Assembly (NCBI GenBank): GCA_035578175.1
Contig: JAQMRL010000001.1
Span: 50,429,553 to 50,493,552, forward strand
DNA length: 64,000 bases
Direction of reading: 5' to 3'
Source: Catonia carolina
Taxonomy: Eukaryota > Arthropoda > Insecta > Hemiptera > Achilidae
The notes under the pieces were generated by a model. That model searched no databases and was not told where the DNA came from. It worked only from the letters and a program-made list of their open reading frames with translations. The translations under genes were made by a program, and so were the position numbers. Numbering within the stretch: position 1 is the stretch's first letter; every line of letters begins with the position of its first letter. Positions 21,577 to 31,851 of this stretch are shown one piece after another.

Positions 21577-21589
21577 TTGCCCCCTTCTT
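21577..21589 (-). promoter_or_regulatory. Polypurine tract for plus-strand priming
   Basis: In element sense AAGAAGGGGGCAA lies directly before the 3' LTR and overlaps the end of pol. Confidence 0.85.
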
Positions 21590-24500
21590 AAGGCTGCTCG
21601 TCCCGAGTAGCCCCTAAGTACGGTGCCAATCGATCGAGATGAACTACCATCTTCTTGGTCCCTGGGCGTCGCTGTACTCGGTAGATCACGTCGTTGATGC
21701 GATCGAGGACAGCATACGGGCCTTCCCATTGATTTTCCAGCTTAGGGCACCTTCCTTTCTTCCTTCTCGGTCTGTAGAGCCATACACGGTCACCAGGTTG
21801 AAATCCCGCGGAGTTAGCCATCAAGTCGTATCTTGCCTTCATTCGATCACTTGCTACTTGAAGATGTTGCCGTGCATACTCGTGGATTTCGTGGATACTT
21901 GCTACCAATTCCGCGGTGTACTGTTGCGCTGGTTGTTCCTTGTCAGGCGGGCCGCCGAACAGCAGATCACAGGGCAACCGTAGTTCACGGCCGAACATCA
22001 TCTTGGCGGGTGTCAAGCCAGTGGTTTCATGTATCGCCGCTCTGTAGGCCATCAAGAAAAGAGGAAGCTTCTGGTCCCAGTCTCGTTGATTTTTGGAAAC
22101 TACCTTGCGCAGATGCTTTTCAACTGTCTTGATGTAGCGCTCGACCATTCCATCCGACTGCGGGTGCAATGCTGTTGTCCTTGTCTTGTGGACGCCCAAT
22201 CGTTCCAGTACTTCTTGAAGTAGCTGCGATTCGAAGTTACGCCCTTGATCACTGTGTAGCTCTCTCGGTACTCCGAATCGGGAGAACAGCTGGTTCACTA
22301 AGGCTTCCGCCAGAGTACCCGCCTCTTGGTTTGGGATGGCGTATACTTCCGGCCACTTAGTGAAGTAATCCATGGTCACTAACAGATACTTGTTTCCGCC
22401 GTCTGTCACGGGAAACGGACCAGCGATGTCAATGGCGATGCGCTCGAACGGAGCTCCCACATCGTACTGCCGCATTTGTCCTTTACTTCGAGTCCGGGGC
22501 CCTCGACTAGCCGCACAGGTGTCACACAACTTGCAGAAATTCTCGACGTCGTCCCGTAAGTGGAGCCAGTAGTAGCGCTGACGAATTTTCTCCATAGTCT
22601 TCTTGACGCCGAGGTGTCCGCCTGAAGTGCCGCCGTGTAGTTCTGACATAACGTCCTTCGTCTTTGTGCGTGGAAGTACTAGCTGCGGGACGCGCTTACT
22701 GCCATCCACTGACTGCCACTCTCTATACAGCAAGCCGTCCCTCACGGAGAATGAGTCCCACTGCGCCCAGTAGCTTTTATATTCCGGGCTTCTCAAGCTG
22801 ATATCTTCCCATGATGGTCGTTGGCCTGACTCCTTCTCGTTGATCAGGGGTCCTATGTCCGGGTCCTGCCGCTGCTCCTCGCGAAGATCGTCGTCGCTCC
22901 AGCCATCTGCTGCCACCGTCGTAATTATTCGTACCTCAGCCTCGTCACATCGCTGCTCGATTTTCTGGCAGTGCTTACAATCATGAGCACACGGCCTTCT
23001 TGACAAGGCGTCCGCGTTCGAGTGTTTCTTTCCGGGGCGATGCTCGGCTTTGTAGCTGTACTCCTGCAAGCGCTCGACCCAGCGCGCGGTTTGACCTTCC
23101 AAGTTCTTGAAGTTAAGAAGCCATGTCAGCGCTGAATGATCAGTCCGAAGTGTAAACTCCCTCCCGTACAGATATTTCCGGAAGTGTTCAATCGTCTTGA
23201 CGACCGCTAACAGCTCACGTCTCGTCACGCAGTAGTTTCTCTCCGGTCGCGACTGAGTTCTGCTAAAATAGCCGATAACCTTCTCTTCACCACCTTGGAC
23301 TTGAGACAGTACACCTCCGATTCCGACGTTGCTGGCATCCGTGTCGACGATGAAACGGTCTTCTGAGTTCAGGTAGCTCAGGATTGGCGCGGAGCATAGT
23401 TTTTCTTTCAGCCGCTTAAAAGACTCTTCTTCCTCTCGTCCCCACTGGTAGTTCTTCTTGTCCTCCGTCAGGCGTGTCAAAGGCTTCGCAATGTTGGAGA
23501 AGCCTTCAATAAACCGGCGGTAGTACGCGCACAGTCCTAGGAAACTTCGGACATCATGCTTGTTTTGTGGTGTAGGCCACTCCTTTACAGCTTTCAGTTT
23601 GTCGGGGTCTGCGGCGACGCCTGCTGCTGATACGATATGGCCCAAGTACTGTACTTCTCGCCGAAACAGATTACATTTCTTCGGATTCAACTTCAACCCG
23701 ACGCCCCGCAGCCGCTGGAACACTTTCCTTAGATTCTGCAGGTGTTTTTCTTCTGTGCGCCCTAGCACAATAATGTCGTCTAAATAGACGAAGCAGGATT
23801 CAAACGTCAATCCTCGTAGAACTGACTCCATCAATCTCTCGAAAGTGGCCGGCGCGTTGCATAGTCCGAACGGCATCACTGTGAACTGCCAAAGCCCTCG
23901 TCCAGTCGAAAACGCAGTCTTTTCCTTGTCTTCTGGATGAACCGCAACCTGCCAGTATCCACTTTTCAAGTCGAGTGTAGAGAACCATTTCGCTCCTTCA
24001 AGAGTGTCTAGTGTATCGTCAATCCGGGGAAGAGGAAAGCAGTCCTTCTTGGTTACATCGTTTAACTTCCTGTAGTCAACGCAGAATCGTAACTCGCCGT
24101 TCTTCTTCTTTACTAGCACTACAGGTGATGACCAAGGGCTGTCGGACTCTTGGATGACGCCTTGCCTTCTCATATCTTCCACCATCTTATCAACCTCTCC
24201 CTGTTTTGCTAGCGGTAGTCGTCTCGGCGGCTGGCGTATCGGTTGAGCATCTCCAGTGTCGATTCGATGGTACACTTGATTAGTACGGCCGTATCCTTCT
24301 TCTTCGGTCGCGAATATATCTTGGAAGTCCCTGATTAAGTTGTCCAGTCCCTTCCGTGTATTATCGCTGAGCTCAACGCCGGCTGCCGCTGACAGTTGTA
24401 GTTCCGGGTTCTTTCGGCGCCTTCCCTGATTTAGTACTCTTGGCGGTTCAGATGTCCAAGTTACTGGTTCGCAGTTACCAAGAACAGTTCCCTTCGGTAG

Positions 24501-25196
24501 TACCTTATCCGAGGAATCCAAATTCGCTACCCGGACGGAGATCGTCTTGCTGTTCGGTACTACAGCTAGCCCGATGATCACTCCTTCCTTTCCGGTGATT
24601 TCACCAGCTTCCGTAACGCCGCTGTTGGTGCCCAGATTCTTCGACAGTGTGGCCGTTACAATCCTCTCGCATCGGGCAGGTATCACTTCATCCGCCTTTA
24701 GTACAACTTCAGCAGTGCTGGGCTTGAGGCGAGGACTCCATAATGCTACTTCACACCGCCCCATCTTCAGCAAGTGGCGTCCGATATCTACTGCAGCGTC
24801 GTGCGATCTCAGTATGTCAAGCCCTAATATAAATTCGTCCACGATATCGGCGACAAACACCCAGGCTTGTAGTTTGTAACACCCGAGTGTTATATTAACT
24901 AATGCTTCGTCCTTAATAGGCAGTGTGCTGCCCGAAGCGGTCTGCACGGCGTACTTCTGGTTTACTTTCCTCCTCTTGCAGCGGGTCGCCTTGTCCGGCC
25001 GAATTACTGAAATAGAGGCCCTCGTGTCCACGGTAATAGAGCATGGCCTGTTATTTAATAATCCGTCGGCGATGAGGCTGTCTGACCCTCCTCGTACGGT
25101 GGCTAAACTGAAGATGGCTGGAGGGGAAGAGATCTTCGGCGCCGGCGGTCCCCTCTTTACGCCGGCGTTTCGGCGTTTCCCTGGTCGGATGTCGGC
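21588..25196 (-). CDS. pol: Gypsy Pol polyprotein: PR-RT-RNase H-IN
   Basis: The frame opens at 25196, overlaps gag by 40 nt in the -1 frame and lacks its own ATG at the start. It is about 1200 residues without internal stops. The protease has SITVDTRASISVI, in which the expected DTG triad reads DTR. RT: FCVDYRKLND, FSTLDLKSGYWQVAV, LCNAPATFERLM and the FVYLDDIIV catalytic box. RNase H: FIVDTDASNVGIGGVL and LRTDHSALTWLL. Integrase: an HHCC finger (HLGVKK...CKLCDTCAASRG), IDIAGPFPV (Asp), LHSDQGRNFES (Asp) and LHPQSDGMVERYIKT (Glu). A GPY-like tail ends in VVHLDRLAPYLG. The order PR-RT-RH-IN is Ty3/gypsy. The Gly-to-Arg change beside the protease aspartate would be expected to impair Gag processing unless this lineage tolerates it. 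Confidence 0.94.
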   Translation of the reverse strand, partial: ADIRPGKRRNAGVKRGPPAPKISSPPAIFSLATVRGGSDSLIADGLLNNRPCSITVDTRASISVIRPDKATRCKRRKVNQKYAVQTASGSTLPIKDEALVNITLGCYKLQAWVFVADIVDEFILGLDILRSHDAAVDIGRHLLKMGRCEVALWSPRLKPSTAEVVLKADEVIPARCERIVTATLSKNLGTNSGVTEAGEITGKEGVIIGLAVVPNSKTISVRVANLDSSDKVLPKGTVLGNCEPVTWTSEPPRVLNQGRRRKNPELQLSAAAGVELSDNTRKGLDNLIRDFQDIFATEEEGYGRTNQVYHRIDTGDAQPIRQPPRRLPLAKQGEVDKMVEDMRRQGVIQESDSPWSSPVVLVKKKNGELRFCVDYRKLNDVTKKDCFPLPRIDDTLDTLEGAKWFSTLDLKSGYWQVAVHPEDKEKTAFSTGRGLWQFTVMPFGLCNAPATFERLMESVLRGLTFESCFVYLDDIIVLGRTEEKHLQNLRKVFQRLRGVGLKLNPKKCNLFRREVQYLGHIVSAAGVAADPDKLKAVKEWPTPQNKHDVRSFLGLCAYYRRFIEGFSNIAKPLTRLTEDKKNYQWGREEEESFKRLKEKLCSAPILSYLNSEDRFIVDTDASNVGIGGVLSQVQGGEEKVIGYFSRTQSRPERNYCVTRRELLAVVKTIEHFRKYLYGREFTLRTDHSALTWLLNFKNLEGQTARWVERLQEYSYKAEHRPGKKHSNADALSRRPCAHDCKHCQKIEQRCDEAEVRIITTVAADGWSDDDLREEQRQDPDIGPLINEKESGQRPSWEDISLRSPEYKSYWAQWDSFSVRDGLLYREWQSVDGSKRVPQLVLPRTKTKDVMSELHGGTSGGHLGVKKTMEKIRQRYYWLHLRDDVENFCKLCDTCAASRGPRTRSKGQMRQYDVGAPFERIAIDIAGPFPVTDGGNKYLLVTMDYFTKWPEVYAIPNQEAGTLAEALVNQLFSRFGVPRELHSDQGRNFESQLLQEVLERLGVHKTRTTALHPQSDGMVERYIKTVEKHLRKVVSKNQRDWDQKLPLFLMAYRAAIHETTGLTPAKMMFGRELRLPCDLLFGGPPDKEQPAQQYTAELVASIHEIHEYARQHLQVASDRMKARYDLMANSAGFQPGDRVWLYRPRRKKGRCPKLENQWEGPYAVLDRINDVIYRVQRRPGTKKMVVHLDRLAPYLGATRDEQP
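25140..25181 (-). promoter_or_regulatory. Candidate -1 ribosomal frameshift site, gag-pol
   Basis: The heptamer GGGAAAC lies at 25181-25175, in gag phase as G-GGA-AAC. After a 7-nt spacer, CGCCGGCG (25167-25160) can pair with CGCCGGCG (25147-25140) around a 12-nt loop. Pol is in the -1 frame and opens at 25196, so a slip here joins Gag to Pol just before the gag stop at 25159-25157. Confidence 0.75.
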
Positions 25197-26338
25197 TTAT
25201 TTTCTCCGCAGTTCCTTCTAAAGTGGCCTGGCTTTCCACATTGCCAGCACAGCTGCTTTTCGCTGGTCGGTGTCCGTTGATGGTTTTGACCCGGCGTGCT
25301 TCGGTTAGGCCGGGCTTCAAATCTATTTGAGCCGTTGTATTCGTCGGCATTCACCCTCCGTACTTTCGCCGGTGTGTCGGTAGATGCGGTGACAGCTTCT
25401 ATACGCAGGGCCTGGGTGAGAGCCTCACTGAGTGTCTTATGGCCCTGGAGAATCAGGTGTTTCTTCATTTCGGCGTCTCGAACCCCATTGCCGAAACACT
25501 GTGCCGCTTCTTCCTGGATAAACCCGACAGGCTGTTCTGGAAAAGCCTTCTGCGTGAGTTGTTCAATATCCAGGGTGAATTCTTGCAAGGTTTCGCCCGG
25601 CTTCTGTCTTCGTCCGCGTAACACACACTTGTAGATGGCCGCCAAGTTATGCTCGCCGTATCGCCCTTCTAGTGCTGCGACGATTTCTTCGTACCTTGCG
25701 GTCGCCGGTACAGCGCGTAGAACTTCCGCTGCCTGGCCCTGTAGCGAAGTCATCAGTACCGTTGTTTTCTCTGCCGGTGACCACGTGTTGAAGTTGGCCG
25801 CTGCCTCGAACTGTCGTCGAAAGACTTGCCACGAAGAACTTCCGTCAAATTTCGGCGCTTTCACACTAATTCCGCGCCCGGACGATGTACTGTCGGAGTG
25901 AATTACCGGGCCGCGATATTCACTTGATTTCACTGTTTTAACAATGTCCTTAAACCTAATATCTATAGCCTTATCTATTTCTTCTAACCTAGTGTCCATT
26001 AATTCATTATTTTCTTTTAACCTAGTTTCTACAAATTTTACTACACTATTTCTAACTTCCTTAACATTTTCTTCTAACTTAAACTCTACTGAATCTACCC
26101 TATTATTTAAACTATCTACATTATCTCTAATTTTTCCTAATTCTACTTTTAATTCTGTTTTTATCTCATCATTACTTGACTGAATTGCCTGTATTTTATC
26201 ATTAATTTCCTCATTTCCAGATTTAATTGCCTGTACGTTATTATTGGTTTTTTCATTACTTGCCTTAATCTCATCATTACTCGCCTTAATTTCATTTAAC
26301 ATTTCCATTAATACGGTCAAGTCTACAGAACTCGCCAT
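25157..26338 (-). CDS. gag: Gypsy Gag with coiled-coil N-terminus and zinc knuckle
   Basis: 393 residues from an ATG at 26338. The first 140 residues are a Ser/Asn/Glu/Lys-rich coiled coil with repeated AI(K/Q)S-N-EI units, unusually long for a gypsy Gag. A retrotransposon gag domain follows, from KAPKFDGSSSWQVFRRQFEA to about residue 320. It includes WSPAEKTTVLMTSLQGQAAE and GETLQEFTLDIEQL. A single CCHC knuckle (CWQCGKPGHFRRNC) lies near the C-terminus. The protein forms the particle core and binds element RNA. The frame is intact, consistent with a young insertion. Confidence 0.93.
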   Translation of the reverse strand: MASSVDLTVLMEMLNEIKASNDEIKASNEKTNNNVQAIKSGNEEINDKIQAIQSSNDEIKTELKVELGKIRDNVDSLNNRVDSVEFKLEENVKEVRNSVVKFVETRLKENNELMDTRLEEIDKAIDIRFKDIVKTVKSSEYRGPVIHSDSTSSGRGISVKAPKFDGSSSWQVFRRQFEAAANFNTWSPAEKTTVLMTSLQGQAAEVLRAVPATARYEEIVAALEGRYGEHNLAAIYKCVLRGRRQKPGETLQEFTLDIEQLTQKAFPEQPVGFIQEEAAQCFGNGVRDAEMKKHLILQGHKTLSEALTQALRIEAVTASTDTPAKVRRVNADEYNGSNRFEARPNRSTPGQNHQRTPTSEKQLCWQCGKPGHFRRNCGENKPTSDQGNAETPA

Positions 26339-26600
26339 TTTAAAAGCAATTTACAATTACTTACAAAACAAATTAGCAACTTGTACAGATACTAAATTAA
26401 TTATATAAAGCAAAATAAAACTATTACAAACAAATATAACGATTATTTATGAAACGGTTTTACAAGCAATGACAGAGATTTTACAAAACTTTAAACACTA
26501 AATTTAAAAAACAACACTAATTTACTATACCCTAAATTTTATAACACTTAGCTTAAATGAACTTTTACTTACAATTATTCCAAAAAAACACTAGATCCCG

Positions 26601-26614
26601 CACTTCTGACACCA
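26601..26614 (-). promoter_or_regulatory. Primer binding site, tRNA-Leu type
   Basis: In element sense TGGTGTCAGAAGTG starts one base after the 5' LTR. It complements the 3' end of a tRNA ending CACTTCTGACACCA, as in many tRNA-Leu. Confidence 0.75.
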
Positions 26615-26615
26615 A

Positions 26616-27363
26616 TGTGACACTTATTGCTAAGGTCCGTTTCGGGATCTAGGTTATTAAATAATTAATACGCTAAAGTTTACAAATTACAAATATTTAT
26701 TAGACTAAAAGATTACAAAATAAATGATTAAACTAATTATAATTAAATACCACAATAAATGATTTAATAATTCACCTAAACTAAATAACAAACAATAAAT
26801 AACTTAATAACTTACTTAGCCTACTTACAATCACTTTTATAGATTACACTAACATACAACACAAACTGAATTCACCAAACTACACATTAACTTTACAATA
26901 CACACACAACAAAGAGACGGTATAACAATCTTACTCGGATACGTAATCTGTTTACGCCCCTCGACAATCAAATGGCAAAGATCACACGAATACTGACTGA
27001 CCGCACTCGGGGTCTCTTTTTTATACCTACTCATTCATAAAGAACGTTCCAGAACAACGTAGTGAAATCTACTCAAGTACAAAAATAACTCTTTATTAAT
27101 GAATGCTAGAAAAATCCTTTTGTTAACAAGTCAACTATTGTAAATAGAAAACGTAAACAACCCCATAAACAACTTCATAAAAATACCCTTTTTATAACAC
27201 ACAATACCCTTTTATAATAGGCGTACCATTATGGTTAAAACTGTCATTTACAAAACTGATCTTATTGTGTAAGTTATTGTTATTTTATTATTTCTTAACT
27301 ATGTTTATGAATGGAATTCTGGAAGGTTCGTGAGCGATCCCGTCTTTTCTCGATCTTGTTACA
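26616..27363 (-). repeat. 5' LTR of the gypsy element
   Basis: 748 bp, TGTAACAAG... to ...AAGTGTCACA in element sense. It has a TATA box near 27015 and no difference by eye from the 3' LTR over 732 bp. Confidence 0.93.
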
Positions 27364-28318
27364 ATAGGTTTTATCTTTTAAGAAATAATTTAAAAGTCAT
27401 TGACGACAATGCTGCTACTGTAGAACAAAAGATATAGGTTTTGGAAGGTACGCCCATTCAGTAATATAATTAGAGAGTAATGTCTTAAAAATCTCCGTCC
27501 GAAGGAAATCAGTATTGACGAACAAATGATTCCTTTTCATGGTCACGTCATTACCAGACAGTATGTAAAAAGCAAACCAAATCCAGTGGGGATGAAAAAT
27601 TTTGTTACGGCTACACCAAATGGTTTACCCCTAGACTTTTATCTTTATGAGGGGAAAGGGAAACAAATTTTAGCTGAAAAAGTAGTGGTACCGGAAAAAA
27701 TGGATATTGGTGGCCGTGTGGTATTGAAATAAGCTGACACTTTACCCAGTGGTTCAGCTATTTTCATTGATAGATATTTTACGTCAGTTAATTTGATTGA
27801 CATATTGCGAACACAGCGTAATATATTTTCAACAGGGACAATCATGGTCAGTAGGCTGCCCAAGTCAGGTACACTGGCACAGGATAAAGACCTACGAAAA
27901 CAGGCAAGTGGAGCGTATGATTTAATAGTAAGAGAAGATAATACAATTTGCATTATTAAGTGGTTTGACAATCGTCCAATTCATGTAAGTTCGTCTCAGT
28001 TTGGGGTAGGACCAATGGAACAGTGTAAGCGATGGTCTAAAAAGGACAGTGTCTACATAAAAATTCCACGGCCACTTGCCATAACAAATTACAATCAATA
28101 CATGGGAGGTGTTGACAGTGTCAACACCTAGGACAGTGTCTACATAAAAATTCCACGGCCACTTGCCATAACAAATTACAATCAATACATGGGAGGTGTT
28201 GATCTACTTGACAGGGTTATCAGAAAATATGGGATGAAAGGTCGGACAAAGAAATGGACCGTGAGATTCATTCATTTCTTTTTCGACTTTGCCATTGCCG
28301 CTGCTTGGTTAGAATATA
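27364..28318 (+). pseudogene. piggyBac transposase, segment 3 of 4
   Basis: This contains the catalytic core: ISIDEQMIPFHG (first Asp), SGSAIFIDRYFTSVNL (second Asp) and MGGVDLLDRVIRKYG (third Asp). All three aspartates remain. Stops occur in the frame near 27466 (IIRE*CLKN) and at about 27730, and a TAG is created by a duplication at 28044-28202. The first 49 bp repeat the end of segment 2. The frame is interrupted at 28318 by the DD41D element and resumes at 32006. Homology is to PGBD/DDE_Tnp_1_7 transposases. Confidence 0.85.
28044..28202 (+). repeat. 72-bp direct duplication with palindromic junction
   Basis: The segment from GGACAGTGTCTACAT to GGGAGGTGTTGA occurs at 28044-28115 and again at 28131-28202. 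The join holds a perfect hairpin, AGGTGTTGAC-AGT-GTCAACACCT (28107-28129). The 87-bp offset keeps the frame but introduces a TAG. Confidence 0.9.
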
Positions 28319-29533
28319 ACGGGTGATTCAAAAAGAGCGCCGGTTTTTAAACGGCTAGTAAATTTTTGTTTATCGGTTGGCAACATTGTTAGACCTCATT
28401 TCTATTTCGGAGAACATTCCGATTGACGATTCAGTTGTAGTTTCTCTTGTTCGCAGTGTAATACTCTCGCAGTCTCTGTCTAACCATGGAGAAGTTTACT
28501 ATTGCACAACGAGTGTTAATCGTCAAAACATTTTACCAGAGTGGAGAGAGTTATGCGGCTACTGTCAGTCGACTTCGCGGTACTCTAGGACGTAATGAAG
28601 CACCGAATGAATCAACAGTTCGCAGGCTCATGAAAAAGTTTTTTGAGACGGGTTCAACAGTCGACCTTAAAAGTTCTGGACGTCGTCGTTCTGGCCGAAC
28701 TGAGCAGAACGTTGCGTTGGTTCGTGACAGTGTGGCTGTTAGCCCAGCAAAATCAATACGTCGCCGTTCTCAACAATTGGGTTTACGATGTTCTTCTGTA
28801 CGGAGAATTCTTCGGTACGATCTCCAATATCACCCGTATAAAATTCAGTTGACGCAACTTTTGAAAGTGGCAGACCACCAGAAGAGACGACAGTTTGTTG
28901 ACTGGGTATTGAGAAAACGGCAGGATGATGACACCTTCGCAAACAAAATAATTTTCAGTGATGAGGCGCACTTCCACTTAAACGGTTTTGTTAATAAACA
29001 GAACTGCCGTATGTGGGGTTTAGAAAACTCTCGCGTGGTTAATTAAAGGGAAATGTATGCACAGCGAGTGACAGTTTGGTGCGGCTTTTGGTCGGGCGGT
29101 GTCATCGGCCCTTACTTTTTTGAAAATCAAGAAGGACAAGCCGTGACAGTAAATGGAGACCGATACCGTACGATGATTAGGGAGTTTTTGTGGCGTCTTT
29201 TGGATGGAATGGACATTGACGAGTTGTGGTTTCAGCAGGATGGTGCCACCTGTCACGCTGCACGAGAAACAATGTTGTTGCTCCGTGACCGGTTCCAGGA
29301 TCGCATCATTTCTCGTAATTCCGACCATCAATGGCCACCAAGGTCGTGTGACTTGACGCCTTGTGACTTTCATCTTTGGGGTCATCTGAAGTCATTGGTG
29401 TATGCCAATAAACCCCGAAACATCAATGACTTGAAGGAGGAAATTCGACAGGTTATCGGGCAAATGGAAGTCGAAACTTGTCGTGCAGTAATATCCAATT
29501 TCATGGACAGAGTTGATGCGTGCCAGCGCAGTA

Positions 29534-31804
29534 AAGTCCTTCATTAAAGACTTTCTGGATGACCGATCATTTCGTGTAAGGATTGGTCAGAGTTTGTCAA
29601 ACAGGTTTGATTTGGAAAATGGTTTACCGCAGGGGAGTGTAATTAGTTGTACTCTATTTGCGATTGCCATTAACAATATTGTGAAATGTTGCGTATACCC
29701 TATTAAATGTTCTTTGTTTGTAGATGATTTTGCGATATATGTTGCATCTAGAAATGTTGTCTCAGCTGAACGAGCCCTACAGCTAACTATATACCGTCTT
29801 GAGGAATGGTCACGGCAAACTGGCTTTAGTTTTTCTCCTGAGAAAACTAAATGCATCCAGTTTTGCCGGATTCGGACTGATACTGTTCCAAGACTGTATT
29901 TAATGGGTCAGCATATTAAGGTTAGCACTGAAATCAGGTTTCTAGGTATAATATTCGATAAAAGACTTACATGGGTTCCGCATATTAAAGACCTACGGGC
30001 TAGGTGCTTAAAGGTGGTTGATATTCTGCGTGTTCTTACAGGTACATGTTGGGGAGCTGATAGATCATGTATGATAAGGTTCTACAAGGCTCTAGTGCGA
30101 TCACGTATAGATTATGGCGCTGTAGCCTACTCATCTGCTACTTCCACTTCTCTGAGAATGCTTGACTCAGTCCACAATTCATGTTTACGATTATCTACAG
30201 GTGCTTTTTGTTCTAGCCCTGTTATCAGCATCTTAGTTGAAAGTGGAGAAATGTCGTTACACAGACGTCGCCAGCAGCTTATATTGACGTACTTTGCTAA
30301 GTTGAAAGCTAGACCTTATCATTTTTTGCATGATATGATTCTCAATAACCCTTGTCATGATTTGCATCTGATGAACGCCCGACAGCCTTCACCATTTGGT
30401 GTAAGAGCGTTGGAGATATGCAACAACCTCGATATTGCGATTCCTCGTGTCTACCCATGTAATTCTTGTTTATTTCCACCCTGGACCATCGCTCAGTTAC
30501 ACTTTAACTTTGGGATGAGTAAATACTCAAAGGCAGGCACAAGCTCTGTGGTGTTTAATAGCATTTTCAGTGAGTTAGTTGAAGCTATTAAACCATCTAC
30601 GGTTGTATACACTGATGGATCAAAGTCGGATGTTGGAGTTGGTTGCTCGTTTGTTGCTAATGGGAGAACCTATTTGTTTGGATTACCTGCGGGAACCAGT
30701 GTTTACACGGCTGAACTTTATGCTGTTAGTAAAGCTCTGTCTGTAGTCTGTGTGCGTGGGCGTCGGGTGTTGGTGTGCACTGATTCGCTCAGTGCCCTTC
30801 AGTCGATTACTGATTTATATTCACGCCACCCGCTAGTTGCAGATGTCCACGGCTCCGTGAAGCAGCTTAACGATAGAGGAGTAAGCGTTGTTTTCTGCTG
30901 GGTTCCGGGTCATGCTGGAATCTCGGGAAATGAGGCTGCTGATTTGGCCGCTAAGGAGGCAGCACGCCAACCGGCCTTCACGCAATATCTGACTGTGTCA
31001 GATTTCGTGGGCCTGGTGAAGCGTGTCATCACTGATTCCTGGCAGGTAGAATGGACTGGCTCTCATGGCAACAAGCTTCGTGAGGTAAAGCATGACGTTA
31101 AGCCTTGGCCTACGTCGCTGAGGAAGAACAGAAGGGAAGAAGTTGTCATCGCGCGACTTAGAATTGGACACACCAGATTAACGCATGGGTATCTCATGAC
31201 GTCTGGTGATGCTCCAATGTGTGGCAGATGTGATTGTCCTTTGACAATTAAACATGTGTTGGTAGATTGCGTCTGCTACGCAGCTCTGCGTCGGCGATTT
31301 AAGATACCCTTCCAGTTGCGAGATGTACTCGGCGACGATAGCCATGTTTTGGATTTAACGTTAAGATTTATTAGATCCATTAGTTTGTATGACAATGTCT
31401 GATTGTGAATTGGGAATATTTGTGTTAAGTTTATATTATGTATTTGTGTATGTTTTTATTTAGTTTCGTGGCCCCTTTACAGCCTTTTTATTTACCTACA
31501 GATCTGTGATATTACCATTTATGTAAATTTTATTTTGTTGACTGTGATACTAGTTTGTAAGTTTTTATAAGTTTTAACTGTTATTTATTCCAAGTGTGAT
31601 ATTAGATTTAAGTTTGTGGTTGTATGTTTATCTTATAAGTTTTTTAATATAAATGTTCTTGTCTGTAAATTTTATTTATTTTTTTTTCTGTGATATTTTT
31701 AGTTTTAAAAAGTTATATTTAAATAAGAAAAGTACGTTCTACACTCGGGCCCTTTACACCCGTGTGTAGAGCAACGGGCGATGATAACCGTCTGGTTTTT
31801 CGCC

Positions 31805-31850
<46 letters not shown>
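29534..31850 (+). mobile_element. I-clade retrotransposon copy C inside the DD41D element
   Basis: A plus-strand, 5'-truncated copy ending in about 44 A residues (31807-31850). Exact 10-bp target duplications CAGCGCAGTA (29524-29533 and 31851-31860) flank it, and the host transposase frame is restored by joining them. The long pure poly(A) and intact coding frame indicate a young insertion. A few bases at 29534-29538 before homology begins may be untemplated. Confidence 0.95.
29538..31402 (+). CDS. Copy C ORF2 C-terminal part: RT and RNase H
   Basis: An uninterrupted frame from the RT finger-palm region to the end of ORF2. It has GLPQGSVISCTLF (motif B), LFVDDFAIY (motif C), the thumb/linker with CWGADRSCMIRFYKALVRS, and a complete RNase H (YTDGSKSDVG, TAEL, CTDSLSAL, WVPGHAGISGNEAADLA). 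The Cys-rich tail (CGRCDCPLTIKHVLVDC) and C-terminus end at SISLYDNV. No native start is present because of 5' truncation. The frame happens to continue upstream into the mariner transposase, so a fused reading frame from 29513 exists but is accidental. Motif A is lost with the 5' part, so the RT is inactive. Confidence 0.9.

Positions 31851-31851
<1 letters not shown>

Larger units (their letters stand above)
20845..27363 (-). mobile_element. Complete Ty3/gypsy LTR retrotransposon
   Basis: The 6.5-kb minus-strand element has LTRs at 26616-27363 (5', 748 bp) and 20845-21576 (3', 732 bp). They look identical by eye over the shared 732 bp. It carries a tRNA-Leu-like primer binding site, gag, pol and a polypurine tract. 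The outer end of the 3' LTR lacks 16 bp, and the flanks are duplicated over 49 bp instead of the usual 4-6 bp. Identical LTRs indicate a very recent insertion, so this is one of the youngest layers in the cluster. No env-like frame follows pol: the polypurine tract starts at the pol stop. Confidence 0.92.

Noticed and set aside
29513..31402. 629-residue fusion protein of mariner and RT-RNase H
   Set aside because: The frame continues across the insertion junction by chance; the start is a TTG inside the broken transposase.
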